This document shows positions 17,656 to 25,188 of a DNA stretch of 64,000 nucleotides, one piece after another. A program made the position numbers and the translations under genes. Location of the stretch: contig NZ_OZ007039.1 of NCBI RefSeq assembly GCF_963931675.1, forward strand, positions 2,331,806 to 2,395,805, in the 5' to 3' direction. The notes under the pieces are model-generated. The model ran no database searches. It saw nothing but the letters and a program-made list of their open reading frames with translations, and was not told the origin of the DNA. The number at the start of each line of letters is the position of its first letter. Position 1 is the stretch's first letter. Source of the stretch: an uncultured Alistipes sp. Lineage in GTDB: Bacteria > Bacteroidota > Bacteroidia > Bacteroidales > Rikenellaceae.

Positions 17656-19632
17656 ATGATCGACCGCGAAACAGTAGACCGCATCTATGCCGCCGCCAAT
17701 ATCGTCGATATTGTCGGCGAGTATGTCACGCTCAAACGCAAGGGCGTGAATTATGTCGCCTGCTGTCCGTTCCACAACGAAAAGACCCCCTCGTTCGTCG
17801 TTTCCCCCTCGAAGGGTCTCTACAAGTGCTTCGGATGCGGAAAGGGCGGGAATGCCGTCACCTTCGTCATGGAGCAGGAGTCGGTCAGTTACCCCGAGGC
17901 CCTCAAGATGGTGGCCAAACGCTACGGAATCGAGGTCCACGAGGAGGCGATGACCGAAGAGGAGCTGCGCCGCAACGACGACCGCGAGTCGATGTTCGCC
18001 CTCAACAGCTGGGCCGCCGACTATTTCGCCAATTACCTCCACCGCGACAGTGAGGGGATTAACGTCGGGCTGGCCTATTTTCGCCAGAAACGGAGCCTGA
18101 CCGACGCCACGATCAAAAAGTTTGGACTCGGGTTCTGCCCTTCGAAGGGCGACCGGATGTCGAAGGATGCCCTCGCGGCCGGATACAAGCAGGAGTTCCT
18201 CCTCTCGACGGGTCTTTCGCTGGCCCGTGAGAGCGACGGTTCGCTCTACGACCGCTTCCGCGACCGTGTGATCTTCCCCGTGCACAACATCTCGGGGCGC
18301 ATCGTCGCCTTCGGGGGCCGCACCCTGCGCACCGACAAGCAGGTCGCCAAATACCAGAACTCCCCCGAGAGCGAGATCTACAGCAAGAAACGCGAACTCT
18401 ACGGCCTCTATTTCGCCAAGAAGGCCATCCAGCAGCAGAACTTTGCCATCATGGTCGAGGGCTATCTCGACGTGATCTCCATGCACCAGGCCGGGATCGA
18501 GAATGTCGTGGCCTCGTCCGGCACGTCGCTCACCACGGAGCAGATCCGCCTGCTGGGGCGCTTCACGAAGAACATCACCGTGATCTACGACGGCGATGCG
18601 GCCGGGATTCACGCCTCGCTGCGCGGCATCGACATGATCCTCAAGGAGGGGATGAATGTCCGCGTGGTGCTGCTGCCCGAACCCGAGGACCCCGATTCGT
18701 TCGCCCGCAGCCACTCTGCCGCCGAGGTGCAGGAGTACATCCGCGCCAACGAACAGGATTTCCTCGAATTCAAGGCCCGGCTGCTGTTGAAGGATGCGCA
18801 GGGCGATCCGATCAAGAAGGCCGCGCTGATCGGCAACATGGTGCAGTCCATTGCGCAAATCCCCGATCCGATCCAGCGCTCGATCTACATCAAGGAGTGC
18901 GCGCGGACCATGGACATCGACGAGCAGATCCTCATCGGGGAAGTGGCCCGCAAGCGCCTCACCTCTTCCGGGGACCGTGAGACGGACGATTTCCTGCGCC
19001 GTCAGGCCGCCGTCCGGCAGCGCGAGGTCGATCCGGGCGTGCGACCCGAGGCGGAGTATACCCCGAAAGTCGAGGCCGGGAGCAGTTTCGAAGCCCTGGA
19101 GCGCGAGATCGTCAAGTACCTCCTCAAGTACGGGCACAGCTCGTTCGATTTCAAGGAGGGGAACACGATGGTGCCCTGCAATGTCGCCGAGGTGATCTTC
19201 AGTGAGTTGTCCGATGACCAGATTGTCTTCCGCAACCCGGTATATGCCAAGATCATGGCCGCCTATCGCGAACAGTGGGAGCAACTGGGTACGGGCGTCG
19301 AGGTCCCGGCCCACATCTTCCTGAACAACATCGATCCGGAGGTCTGCACGGCCGCTGTGGATATCCTTACCGCCGACGACAACTACGTGGCCAGCGAGAT
19401 CTGGAAACGCAAGGAGGTGCACGTCGAGAGTGATGCCGAGATGCTGGCCGTCGGGGTGCCGAAAGCCGTGATGCTCTACAAGTCGAAGGTCATCGAGGCG
19501 CTTATCAAGGAGTTGAACGGGCAGTTGGCGAAGGCTGCGGATGAGGAGGAGACCGACCTGATCCGGCGGCTGAACAACTACAACCAGGTGAAGGTGGCCA
19601 TCGCCCGGAAACTGGACCGACTGATTTTATGA
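17656..19632 (+). CDS. dnaG: DNA primase DnaG
   Basis: Using ATG 17656 (an in-frame TTG at 17647 is less likely), a 658-residue primase that makes RNA primers at the replication fork. The N-terminal CHC2 zinc finger is complete: Cys37, His40, Cys58, Cys61 (CCPFHNEKTPSF, CFGCGKGGN). The TOPRIM catalytic region follows with VEGYLDVISMHQAG, ASSGTSLT and IYDGDAAGIHAS. The C-terminal part is helical, as in helicase-binding domains. Length is normal. It may be the first gene of a run with smpB, the HAD phosphatase and tsaB, though 169 bp separate it from smpB. Confidence 0.97.
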   Translation: MIDRETVDRIYAAANIVDIVGEYVTLKRKGVNYVACCPFHNEKTPSFVVSPSKGLYKCFGCGKGGNAVTFVMEQESVSYPEALKMVAKRYGIEVHEEAMTEEELRRNDDRESMFALNSWAADYFANYLHRDSEGINVGLAYFRQKRSLTDATIKKFGLGFCPSKGDRMSKDALAAGYKQEFLLSTGLSLARESDGSLYDRFRDRVIFPVHNISGRIVAFGGRTLRTDKQVAKYQNSPESEIYSKKRELYGLYFAKKAIQQQNFAIMVEGYLDVISMHQAGIENVVASSGTSLTTEQIRLLGRFTKNITVIYDGDAAGIHASLRGIDMILKEGMNVRVVLLPEPEDPDSFARSHSAAEVQEYIRANEQDFLEFKARLLLKDAQGDPIKKAALIGNMVQSIAQIPDPIQRSIYIKECARTMDIDEQILIGEVARKRLTSSGDRETDDFLRRQAAVRQREVDPGVRPEAEYTPKVEAGSSFEALEREIVKYLLKYGHSSFDFKEGNTMVPCNVAEVIFSELSDDQIVFRNPVYAKIMAAYREQWEQLGTGVEVPAHIFLNNIDPEVCTAAVDILTADDNYVASEIWKRKEVHVESDAEMLAVGVPKAVMLYKSKVIEALIKELNGQLAKAADEEETDLIRRLNNYNQVKVAIARKLDRLIL

Positions 19633-19801
19633 AAAAAGGGGGCGGGGTTCGGGTCGTACACGCATCACTGCGCGTACCGTGTGCAAACAGAAAATAAACA
19701 GAAAGATGTGTAAAACATATCGAAGATAAAAGAATTAGTTACCTTGACCGATTCCCACCCCCGCGAATAGAATTCGCAATTTGTATGCCGTTTTTGCCTA
19801 T

Positions 19802-20266
19802 ATGAACGAACAGAAGAAGATAAATATCCGGAACAAGCGCGCAACGTTCGACTATGAGATTCTCGAAGAGTACGTTGCGGGCATCGTGCTCGTCGGGACC
19901 GAGATCAAGTCGATCCGTGCGGGCAAGGTCTCGATGGTGGACTCGTTCTGCTATTTCGACAAGGGTGAACTGTGGATCCGCGGCGTCAACATCGCCGAAT
20001 ACGCCTGGGGAACCTGCAACAACCACGTCCCGCGCCGTGACCGCAAACTCCTGCTGACGTCCCGCGAGCTGGACAAACTCCAGCGTGCGTCGCAGGACCG
20101 CGGGCTGACGATCGTCGGGCTGCGGCTCTTCCTGAACGAACGCGGTCTGGTGAAGGTCGTCGTCGGGCTGGCCCGCGGCCGCAAGTCCTACGACAAGCGC
20201 GAGTACCTCAAGGAGAACGACGCCCGCCGCGAAATGGACAAGGCGATGAAAAACTTCCGGCGATGA
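19802..20266 (+). CDS. smpB: SsrA-binding protein SmpB
   Basis: From ATG 19802, a 154-residue SmpB, the partner of tmRNA in rescuing stalled ribosomes. The beta-barrel signatures are present: [39 protein letters not shown], and [17 protein letters not shown]. The C-terminal tail [20 protein letters not shown] is the basic helix that enters the decoding site. Its stop overlaps the next gene's start. No ssrA gene was seen in the window. An upstream in-frame ATG at 19781 is possible but adds an unlikely extension. Confidence 0.97.
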   Translation: MNEQKKINIRNKRATFDYEILEEYVAGIVLVGTEIKSIRAGKVSMVDSFCYFDKGELWIRGVNIAEYAWGTCNNHVPRRDRKLLLTSRELDKLQRASQDRGLTIVGLRLFLNERGLVKVVVGLARGRKSYDKREYLKENDARREMDKAMKNFRR

Positions 20267-21060
20267 TCCGCGCGATCTTTCTCGACGTCGACGGGACGCT
20301 CATCAGTTTCCGGACCCACGAGGTCCCGGCTTCGGCCGTGGAGGCCCTGCGCCGGGCCCGGGAGCGCGGCGTAAGGCTCTTTATCGCCACGGGGCGTGCC
20401 GTGACCGATCTCGAACTGCTGGAGCCGATCCCTTACGAGGGGGTCGTGGCGCTGAACGGTGCCGAATGCGTCCTGCGCGACGGCCGGGTCGTTGTCCGGC
20501 ACCCGATTCCGCGGGAGGAGTTCGAACGTGCCCTGGCGCTCTCCGACGAGTGGGATTTCCCCGTCGGGCTGGAGCTCAACGAGGGGATCTTCGTGAACCG
20601 TGTGACCCCCGTTGTCGAGGAGCTGGCCCGCATGATCGCCCATCCGGTTCCGGAGGTCGCCGACCTCAGGCGGCTGTTCGATCGCGGCGACTGCTGCCAG
20701 ATGTGCTTTTATGTCGATCCGCAGCTCGGCGGGCGTATCATGGACCGGCTGCCGTCGCTGACGGCGACCCGCTGGTGTCCGATCTTCTCCGACGTGAACG
20801 TCCGCGGCGTGGACAAGGCGACCGGCATGGCGGAGTTTGCCGCTCGCTGCGGATTCGGGATCGAAGAGACGATGGCCTTCGGCGACGGGGGCAATGATGC
20901 TCCGATGCTGTGTGCGGCCGGTGTGGGCGTAGCGATGGGCGGGGCGTACGACGAGGCGCTGCAGGCCGCCGACTGGGTGACCGCAACGGTCGACGACGAC
21001 GGGATCCGCCGGGCTCTGGAGCATTTCGGCGTGATCGAGGGCGCGGGCGTGTCGAAGTAA
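20263..21060 (+). CDS. HAD-superfamily (Cof-type, IIB) phosphatase
   Basis: A 265-residue cytosolic phosphatase. HAD motif I is DVDGTLIS with two catalytic aspartates; motif II is ATGRA; the C2B cap lies between roughly residues 85 and 185; motif III/IV is the late [10 protein letters not shown]. Cof-type enzymes remove phosphate from sugar phosphates or from flavin/pyridoxal phosphates, and specificity cannot be read from sequence. Its ATG overlaps the smpB stop by 4 bp, so translation is coupled. Confidence 0.9.
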   Translation: MIRAIFLDVDGTLISFRTHEVPASAVEALRRARERGVRLFIATGRAVTDLELLEPIPYEGVVALNGAECVLRDGRVVVRHPIPREEFERALALSDEWDFPVGLELNEGIFVNRVTPVVEELARMIAHPVPEVADLRRLFDRGDCCQMCFYVDPQLGGRIMDRLPSLTATRWCPIFSDVNVRGVDKATGMAEFAARCGFGIEETMAFGDGGNDAPMLCAAGVGVAMGGAYDEALQAADWVTATVDDDGIRRALEHFGVIEGAGVSK

Positions 21061-21101
21061 TGCTGGAGCCCTGGAAATGGTAAAACGAAAAACAAAAGGA
21101 T

Positions 21102-21809
21102 ATGTCATTGATTCTCTGTATTGAAACCGGCACGGATATCTGCTCCGTGGGGATTGCCAGGGATGGCGAGTTGCTGTCGCTGCGCGAGAGCGACGAGGGG
21201 CGCGACCACGCCCGCAAGGTCGGGGTTTTCGTCGACGAACTGCTGCGTGAAACCGGCATCGCTCCCGACGATCTGGATGCCGTGGCCGTCGGGAAGGGCC
21301 CGGGATCCTATACCGGACTCCGTATCGGCGTTTCGTTCGCCAAGGGGCTCTGCTATGGCTTGCAGAAACCGCTGCTGGCCGTCGGGTCGCTCGACGCGCT
21401 GGTCGAGGTGGCCCGCGAGGACTACGAGGCCGGAATCCTCTCCGTGGAGAACTGGGGCGACGCCCTGCTCTGTCCGATGGTCGATGCTCGCCGCATGGAG
21501 GTCTACGCCCAGGTGTTCGATGCCGAAGGGGTGGCGCAGAGTGATGTCTCGGCCGAGGTGATTTCGGAGGAGAGTTTCGCCCCCTACCGCAATACGGGGC
21601 GTCCGTTCGTGATTTTCGGAAGCGGTGCACGCAAGTGTGCCGACCTGCTGACGGGTGCGACGTTCGTCGAGGTGACCCCCTCGGCCCGCGGCCTGGCTCG
21701 GCTGGCGCAACAGGCGCTCGATGAGGGCCGCACGGAGGATATCGCCTATTTCGAGCCCTTCTACCTGAAGGATTTCGTCGTCACGACCTCGAAGAAGAGA
21801 CTCTTCTGA
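21102..21809 (+). CDS. tsaB: tRNA threonylcarbamoyladenosine biosynthesis protein TsaB
   Basis: A 235-residue TsaB, the partner of TsaD in making t6A37 on ANN-decoding tRNAs. Family features are the N-terminal LCIETGTDICSVGIARDGE, the HARKVGVFVDELLRE stretch, and the signature GKGPGSYTGLRIGVSFAKGL followed by VGSLDALV. Length is normal. It starts 41 bp after the HAD gene. A run of ten G follows the stop almost at once (21814-21823). Confidence 0.95.
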   Translation: MSLILCIETGTDICSVGIARDGELLSLRESDEGRDHARKVGVFVDELLRETGIAPDDLDAVAVGKGPGSYTGLRIGVSFAKGLCYGLQKPLLAVGSLDALVEVAREDYEAGILSVENWGDALLCPMVDARRMEVYAQVFDAEGVAQSDVSAEVISEESFAPYRNTGRPFVIFGSGARKCADLLTGATFVEVTPSARGLARLAQQALDEGRTEDIAYFEPFYLKDFVVTTSKKRLF

Positions 21810-21813
21810 ACCC

Positions 21814-21823
21814 GGGGGGGGGG
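21814..21823. repeat. Homopolymer G10 tract
   Basis: Ten consecutive G on the plus strand, 4 bp after the tsaB stop and 19 bp before the next start. It is one of four G/C runs of nine or ten in spacers of this window. Confidence 0.7.
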
Positions 21824-21842
21824 AACTCCGGAGCGTATCGGA

Positions 21843-22397
21843 ATGACCGAAGAGGAGTTGATCGGGGCGTTGTCGGATTGCTGGCAGGCGCATTTTGCCG
21901 ACGAAATGGCCCGGCGGGTGTGTGCCGCGGGGGCCGTCGGGTCGTTGTATCGGCTTGCGGCCGGTCCGGACGACCGGCTCGGGACGCTGCCGAAGCCCGT
22001 GCGGCACAAGATCCGTTTCCGGGCGGCCTATGTGCTGGAACGGATCTGCCTGACGTCGTGGACGGCGTTCCTGCCCTTTGCGGAGGATTTCTGCCGCAGG
22101 GCCTTTCCCGCCTGTACGGACCCGAGCGCCCGGCGCCATTTCGGAAAGATCATGGTCGAACTACTGCAACGGGTGCATCCCGATCCGGAGGTGCTGGAAC
22201 GCATTGCCGAAACGGCTGCCGGATGGGCCGTGGAGCCCAGATCGAAGGTGGCCGTCCGGGTCTGGGCCATGGAGGTGCTGAAGGCGTGTCGCGGCCGTGT
22301 CGGCTGGGTCGACGAGAGTTGGGAGGATCTGGTGGAGGCCCAGGCGGCCGGAGCTTCGCCCGGAATCGGGAGCCGTCTGCGGCGGAGCTGGCGGTAG
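21843..22397 (+). CDS. Hypothetical HEAT-like helical protein
   Basis: A 184-residue protein with no signal peptide. It appears to be all helix, with amphipathic segments that resemble HEAT/armadillo-type repeats (PVRHKIRFRAAYVLERICLTS, ARRHFGKIMVELLQRVHPDPEVLERIAETAAGWA, KVAVRVWAMEVLKACRG). I do not recognise a named family. It follows tsaB by 33 bp and is closed by a strong terminator at 22458, so it probably ends this transcription unit. A scaffold or protein-binding role is only a guess from fold type. Confidence 0.6.
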   Translation: MTEEELIGALSDCWQAHFADEMARRVCAAGAVGSLYRLAAGPDDRLGTLPKPVRHKIRFRAAYVLERICLTSWTAFLPFAEDFCRRAFPACTDPSARRHFGKIMVELLQRVHPDPEVLERIAETAAGWAVEPRSKVAVRVWAMEVLKACRGRVGWVDESWEDLVEAQAAGASPGIGSRLRRSWR

Positions 22398-22457
22398 CCT
22401 TCGTATGGTTGTTGCCGGGCCCGTTTGGCCATGTCGGGTCTCCGGTCGGAACAAATC

Positions 22458-22491
22458 AAATTCCCGTCCTTTCGCAGGGCGGGAATTTTTT
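22458..22491. terminator. Strong bidirectional intrinsic terminator
   Basis: A 13-bp stem (AAATTCCCGTCCT with AGGGCGGGAATTT, one G-T wobble) has a 5-nt loop. Rightward transcripts end in seven T. The other strand also ends in a TTTG stretch. It closes the tsaB-side operon. Confidence 0.8.
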
Positions 22492-22542
22492 TGCAGGCTG
22501 CGGCCGGGGCGGGCTGCTCCCCGTCGCCGTCCGGAATGAAGG

Positions 22543-22734
22543 TCAGGACCAGCGTGTCGCACGGTCTTCGAACCGTCCATCCGCGCCCCGCTCCATGCGG
22601 ATGAGTTGCGGGGTGAGGACCGTAAACCGCGCATTCGGGGCCGTAACCATCGCTTCGGGATCGGCCTTGGGGCTCACGGCCGCGGCCGCGAGTGCGAAGA
22701 CCAGGGCTTGCCAGATAAAGCGAGAGCCGTTTAT
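22543..22734 (-). pseudogene. N-terminal remnant of a GH31 alpha-glycosidase gene
   Basis: Leftward translation gives 63 codons: a hydrophobic segment FIWQALVFALAAAAV like a signal peptide, then NARFTVLTPQLIRMERGADG and RFEDRAT. This block is typical of the start of GH31 alpha-glucosidases/xylosidases (N-terminal barrel domain). After RAT the frame stops, and the catalytic domain is absent because the terminator follows. There is no ATG at the expected start; an ATA codon (22732-22734) sits there. A decayed, 3'-deleted gene is the best reading. Confidence 0.55.
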
Positions 22735-22750
22735 GGGTGAAAAGCGGGTA

Positions 22751-24265
22751 TTAAGCAGTTTCCCCTGATTCCGGGTTTCTGCGGCCGTCGGGTTGCGGCG
22801 CGGTGCCGTCCCCGTTTGCGGCGGGCTCTTCCGTGGACGCTTTTGCGGGTATTTTTGCAAAGACCTCCGCCGGTTCCTCAGTCGGCTCCTCGTCGGCATC
22901 GCGGCCTGCGAGTTCGAGCGTGCGGGGAGTGTGCTGCCGCTTGGTCTGCAGCCGGGCCGTGCGGCGCAGCCGTTCGCCCACGCGGATGATGTTGTCGTTG
23001 CCCGTGCAAAGCCGTTTGTAGGCGTCGTCGTAGGCGTCGCGGGCCTTGCCGAGCGCCGTGCCGACCCCTTCGAGCGAGGCGGTGAAGGCCACCAGCTGTT
23101 CGTAGAGCTTCAGACCGCAGGCGGCGATTTCCCGCGTATTCTTGTCCTGATCGTTGTATTTCCAGAGATCCGCCACGAGTTTCAGCAACGCAAAGAGGTT
23201 CGTCGGCGACGAGACGATCACCTTCCGCTCATAGGCGTCGGACCAGATCTTCGGGTCGCTCTGCAGCGCCGCCAGGAAGGCCGGTTCGTTCGGGACGAAC
23301 ATGATGACGAAATCGGGCGAATTCAGCCGCCGCTGGTACTCCTTGCGGCCGAGTTCGACGACGTGCTGCCGCACCGAAGCGACGTGTGCCGCCAGGTGGC
23401 GTCGGCGCTCCTCCTCGCTTTCGGCCGCCGTGTAGTTGACGAAGGCCGTGAGCGAGACCTTCGAGTCGATGACGATATCCTTCTTCTCGGGGAGGTGCAG
23501 CACCACGTCGGGCCGCAGGTTGCGGCCCTCCTCGTCCTTGATGTTGTACTGCGTCTCGTAGTGGATCCCCTTCGAGAGCGACGAACTGTCGAGGATCGTC
23601 TCCAGCAGCATTTCGCCCCAGTCGCCCTGCACCTTCGAGTTGCCCTTCAGGGCGTCGGTCAGGTTCCGGGCATCGGCCGAGATGTGCTGGTTGAGCTCCA
23701 TGAGGCGCTTGAGCTCGTTTTTCAGTTCGCCGCGCTGTTCGTTCTCGTGGGAGTAGATGCGCTCGACCCGCTCGCGGAACTCCGTGATGTTTTCGCGGAA
23801 AGGCTTCAGCAGGAGGTCCAGCGACTCCTTGTTCGTCTGCTTGAACGCCCGCGACTGCTCGCCGAGGATCTCCGTGGCGAGGTTTTTGAATTCCAGGCGA
23901 AAACGCTCCTCCAACTTTTCGCGTGCGGCACGCTCGGCCTCGCGTTCTTCGGCGTTTTTCGCACGCAGCGAGGCGATTTCCGAATCGGTCGAGGCCTGCA
24001 GGGCCGCCAGTTCGGTCCGTGTGCGGAGGTGCGCTTCGCGCAGGTCGTGCAGCTCGCGTTCGGCCGTATCGCGCCCCTGGCGGGTCTCCGCAAGGAGGGT
24101 TTCCGTGGCGGAGAGTTTCTGTCTGAGATCGCTCCGGGCGGCCTCGGCCTCCTCTTTGTCTCGGCGCAGGCGGGCCCTTTCCCGGCGCAGGGCGACGATC
24201 GTAATCCCCGAAACCGCACAGAGACAGGCCAGTAGGAGGAGAATGAGAAGCATGACGGTATTCAT
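22751..24265 (-). CDS. rmuC: DNA recombination protein RmuC family
   Basis: From ATG 24265, a 504-residue protein. An N-terminal membrane helix (VMLLILLLLACLCAVSGITIVAL) is followed by a long coiled coil (about residues 30-170), then the RmuC nuclease-like core: KVQGDWGEMLLETILD, RNLRPDVVLHLPEKKDIVIDSKVSL, PDFVIMFVPNEPAFLAAL and VIVSSPTNLFALL. RmuC limits recombination at inverted repeats in E. coli, and its PD-(D/E)XK-like fold suggests nuclease activity. The last 60 residues are Glu/Pro/Ala-rich and probably disordered. It is transcribed divergently from rpe. Confidence 0.93.
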   Translation of the reverse strand: MNTVMLLILLLLACLCAVSGITIVALRRERARLRRDKEEAEAARSDLRQKLSATETLLAETRQGRDTAERELHDLREAHLRTRTELAALQASTDSEIASLRAKNAEEREAERAAREKLEERFRLEFKNLATEILGEQSRAFKQTNKESLDLLLKPFRENITEFRERVERIYSHENEQRGELKNELKRLMELNQHISADARNLTDALKGNSKVQGDWGEMLLETILDSSSLSKGIHYETQYNIKDEEGRNLRPDVVLHLPEKKDIVIDSKVSLTAFVNYTAAESEEERRRHLAAHVASVRQHVVELGRKEYQRRLNSPDFVIMFVPNEPAFLAALQSDPKIWSDAYERKVIVSSPTNLFALLKLVADLWKYNDQDKNTREIAACGLKLYEQLVAFTASLEGVGTALGKARDAYDDAYKRLCTGNDNIIRVGERLRRTARLQTKRQHTPRTLELAGRDADEEPTEEPAEVFAKIPAKASTEEPAANGDGTAPQPDGRRNPESGETA

Positions 24266-24270
24266 GTCTA

Positions 24271-24278
24271 CAAAGATA
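24271..24278 (-). promoter_or_regulatory. -7 element (TATCTTTG) abutting the rmuC start
   Basis: A perfect TAnnTTTG on the minus strand ends 5 nt before the rmuC ATG, which would make the mRNA essentially leaderless. No clear -33 TTG was found at the right distance. Confidence 0.35.
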
Positions 24279-24300
24279 GGTTCTTTTGCGGAAAATTTCG

Positions 24301-24308
24301 TATATTTG
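24301..24308 (+). promoter_or_regulatory. -7 element (TATATTTG) for rpe
   Basis: A TAnnTTTG match lies 26 nt before the rpe start. The -33 half is not convincing. It lies within 40 bp of the opposing rmuC -7 element. Confidence 0.4.
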
Positions 24309-24334
24309 TTCAAATAATCAAAAAATCGATCCTC

Positions 24335-24985
24335 ATGCAACGGACAGTAGCCCCATCGATGCTTTCGGCCGATTTCGGCCATCTGGAACGCGATACGCGG
24401 ATGATCGACCGCAGTGCCGCCGAATGGGTCCATATCGACGTCATGGACGGGGTGTTCGTCCCGAATATTTCGTTCGGATTCCCCGTGATAAAGCCCATCC
24501 GGAAGGCGACGTCGAAGTTCCTCGACGTGCATCTGATGATCGTCGAGCCCGAGAAGTATGTCGCGCGGTTCGTCGAGGCCGGGGCCGATCTGGTGACCTT
24601 CCACCTCGAAGCCACCGCAGACCCCGCGGGGTGCATCGCCCGCATCCGCGAAGCCGGGGCGAAGGTCGGCGTCTCGATCAAACCCGCCACGCCGGTCGAG
24701 GCGTTGCGCGAGTGGCTGCCGGCGGTCGATCTGGTGTTGGTGATGAGTGTCGAGCCGGGGTTCGGCGGGCAGTCCTTCATTCCGGGGTCGCTCGACAGGA
24801 TCCGCGAACTGCGGGCCCTGGCTACGGAACTCGGGTTGGCGACGATCATCGAGGTCGACGGCGGCATTTCGGCGGCCAATGCCCGGGAGGTGTTCGATGC
24901 CGGGGCAGAAGTGCTCGTGGCCGGGAGCGCCGTCTTCAAGGCTCCGGATCCCGAGGCCGAGATCCGGCGCATCCTCGAAGCGTAA
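24335..24985 (+). CDS. rpe: Ribulose-phosphate 3-epimerase
   Basis: A 216-residue TIM-barrel enzyme that interconverts D-ribulose 5-phosphate and D-xylulose 5-phosphate in the pentose phosphate pathway. Signature parts are APSMLSADFGHLE at the N-terminus, HIDVMDGVFVPNISFG (metal His and catalytic Asp), LDVHLMIVEPEKY, LVMSVEPGFGGQSFIP, and IIEVDGGISAANA near the end. Length is normal. It is monocistronic by layout: rmuC diverges upstream and a 203-bp spacer follows. Confidence 0.97.
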   Translation: MQRTVAPSMLSADFGHLERDTRMIDRSAAEWVHIDVMDGVFVPNISFGFPVIKPIRKATSKFLDVHLMIVEPEKYVARFVEAGADLVTFHLEATADPAGCIARIREAGAKVGVSIKPATPVEALREWLPAVDLVLVMSVEPGFGGQSFIPGSLDRIRELRALATELGLATIIEVDGGISAANAREVFDAGAEVLVAGSAVFKAPDPEAEIRRILEA

Positions 24986-25130
24986 GTCCCGGGCGGGCCA
25001 TGTCGTAAAAGCGTCCGGAAAGGGGCGGAAAACGGGGAAATGCGGCTGCCTGTGGTGCCGGTATCGGGGAAATCACCCCGAAAAGAGGCGGACGGAGCGT
25101 TCCGATGTCGGAAATATCCTGTAAAAACGT

Positions 25131-25138
25131 TACCTTTG
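25131..25138 (+). promoter_or_regulatory. -7 element (TACCTTTG) for the ABC-F/rlmB pair
   Basis: A full -7 match 50 nt upstream of the ABC-F start. At the -33 position only GTCG is seen, so this is a half-supported promoter. Confidence 0.4.
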
Positions 25139-25188
25139 CGGAGGTTCCCGAGGCCGCGGCGTGCGACTCCGGATTTTAGTGTACATAT

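Noticed and set aside
17635..19422. A 595-codon leftward frame opposite dnaG
   Set aside because: dnaG has a full CHC2 and TOPRIM signature, and the antisense product has no recognisable domain.
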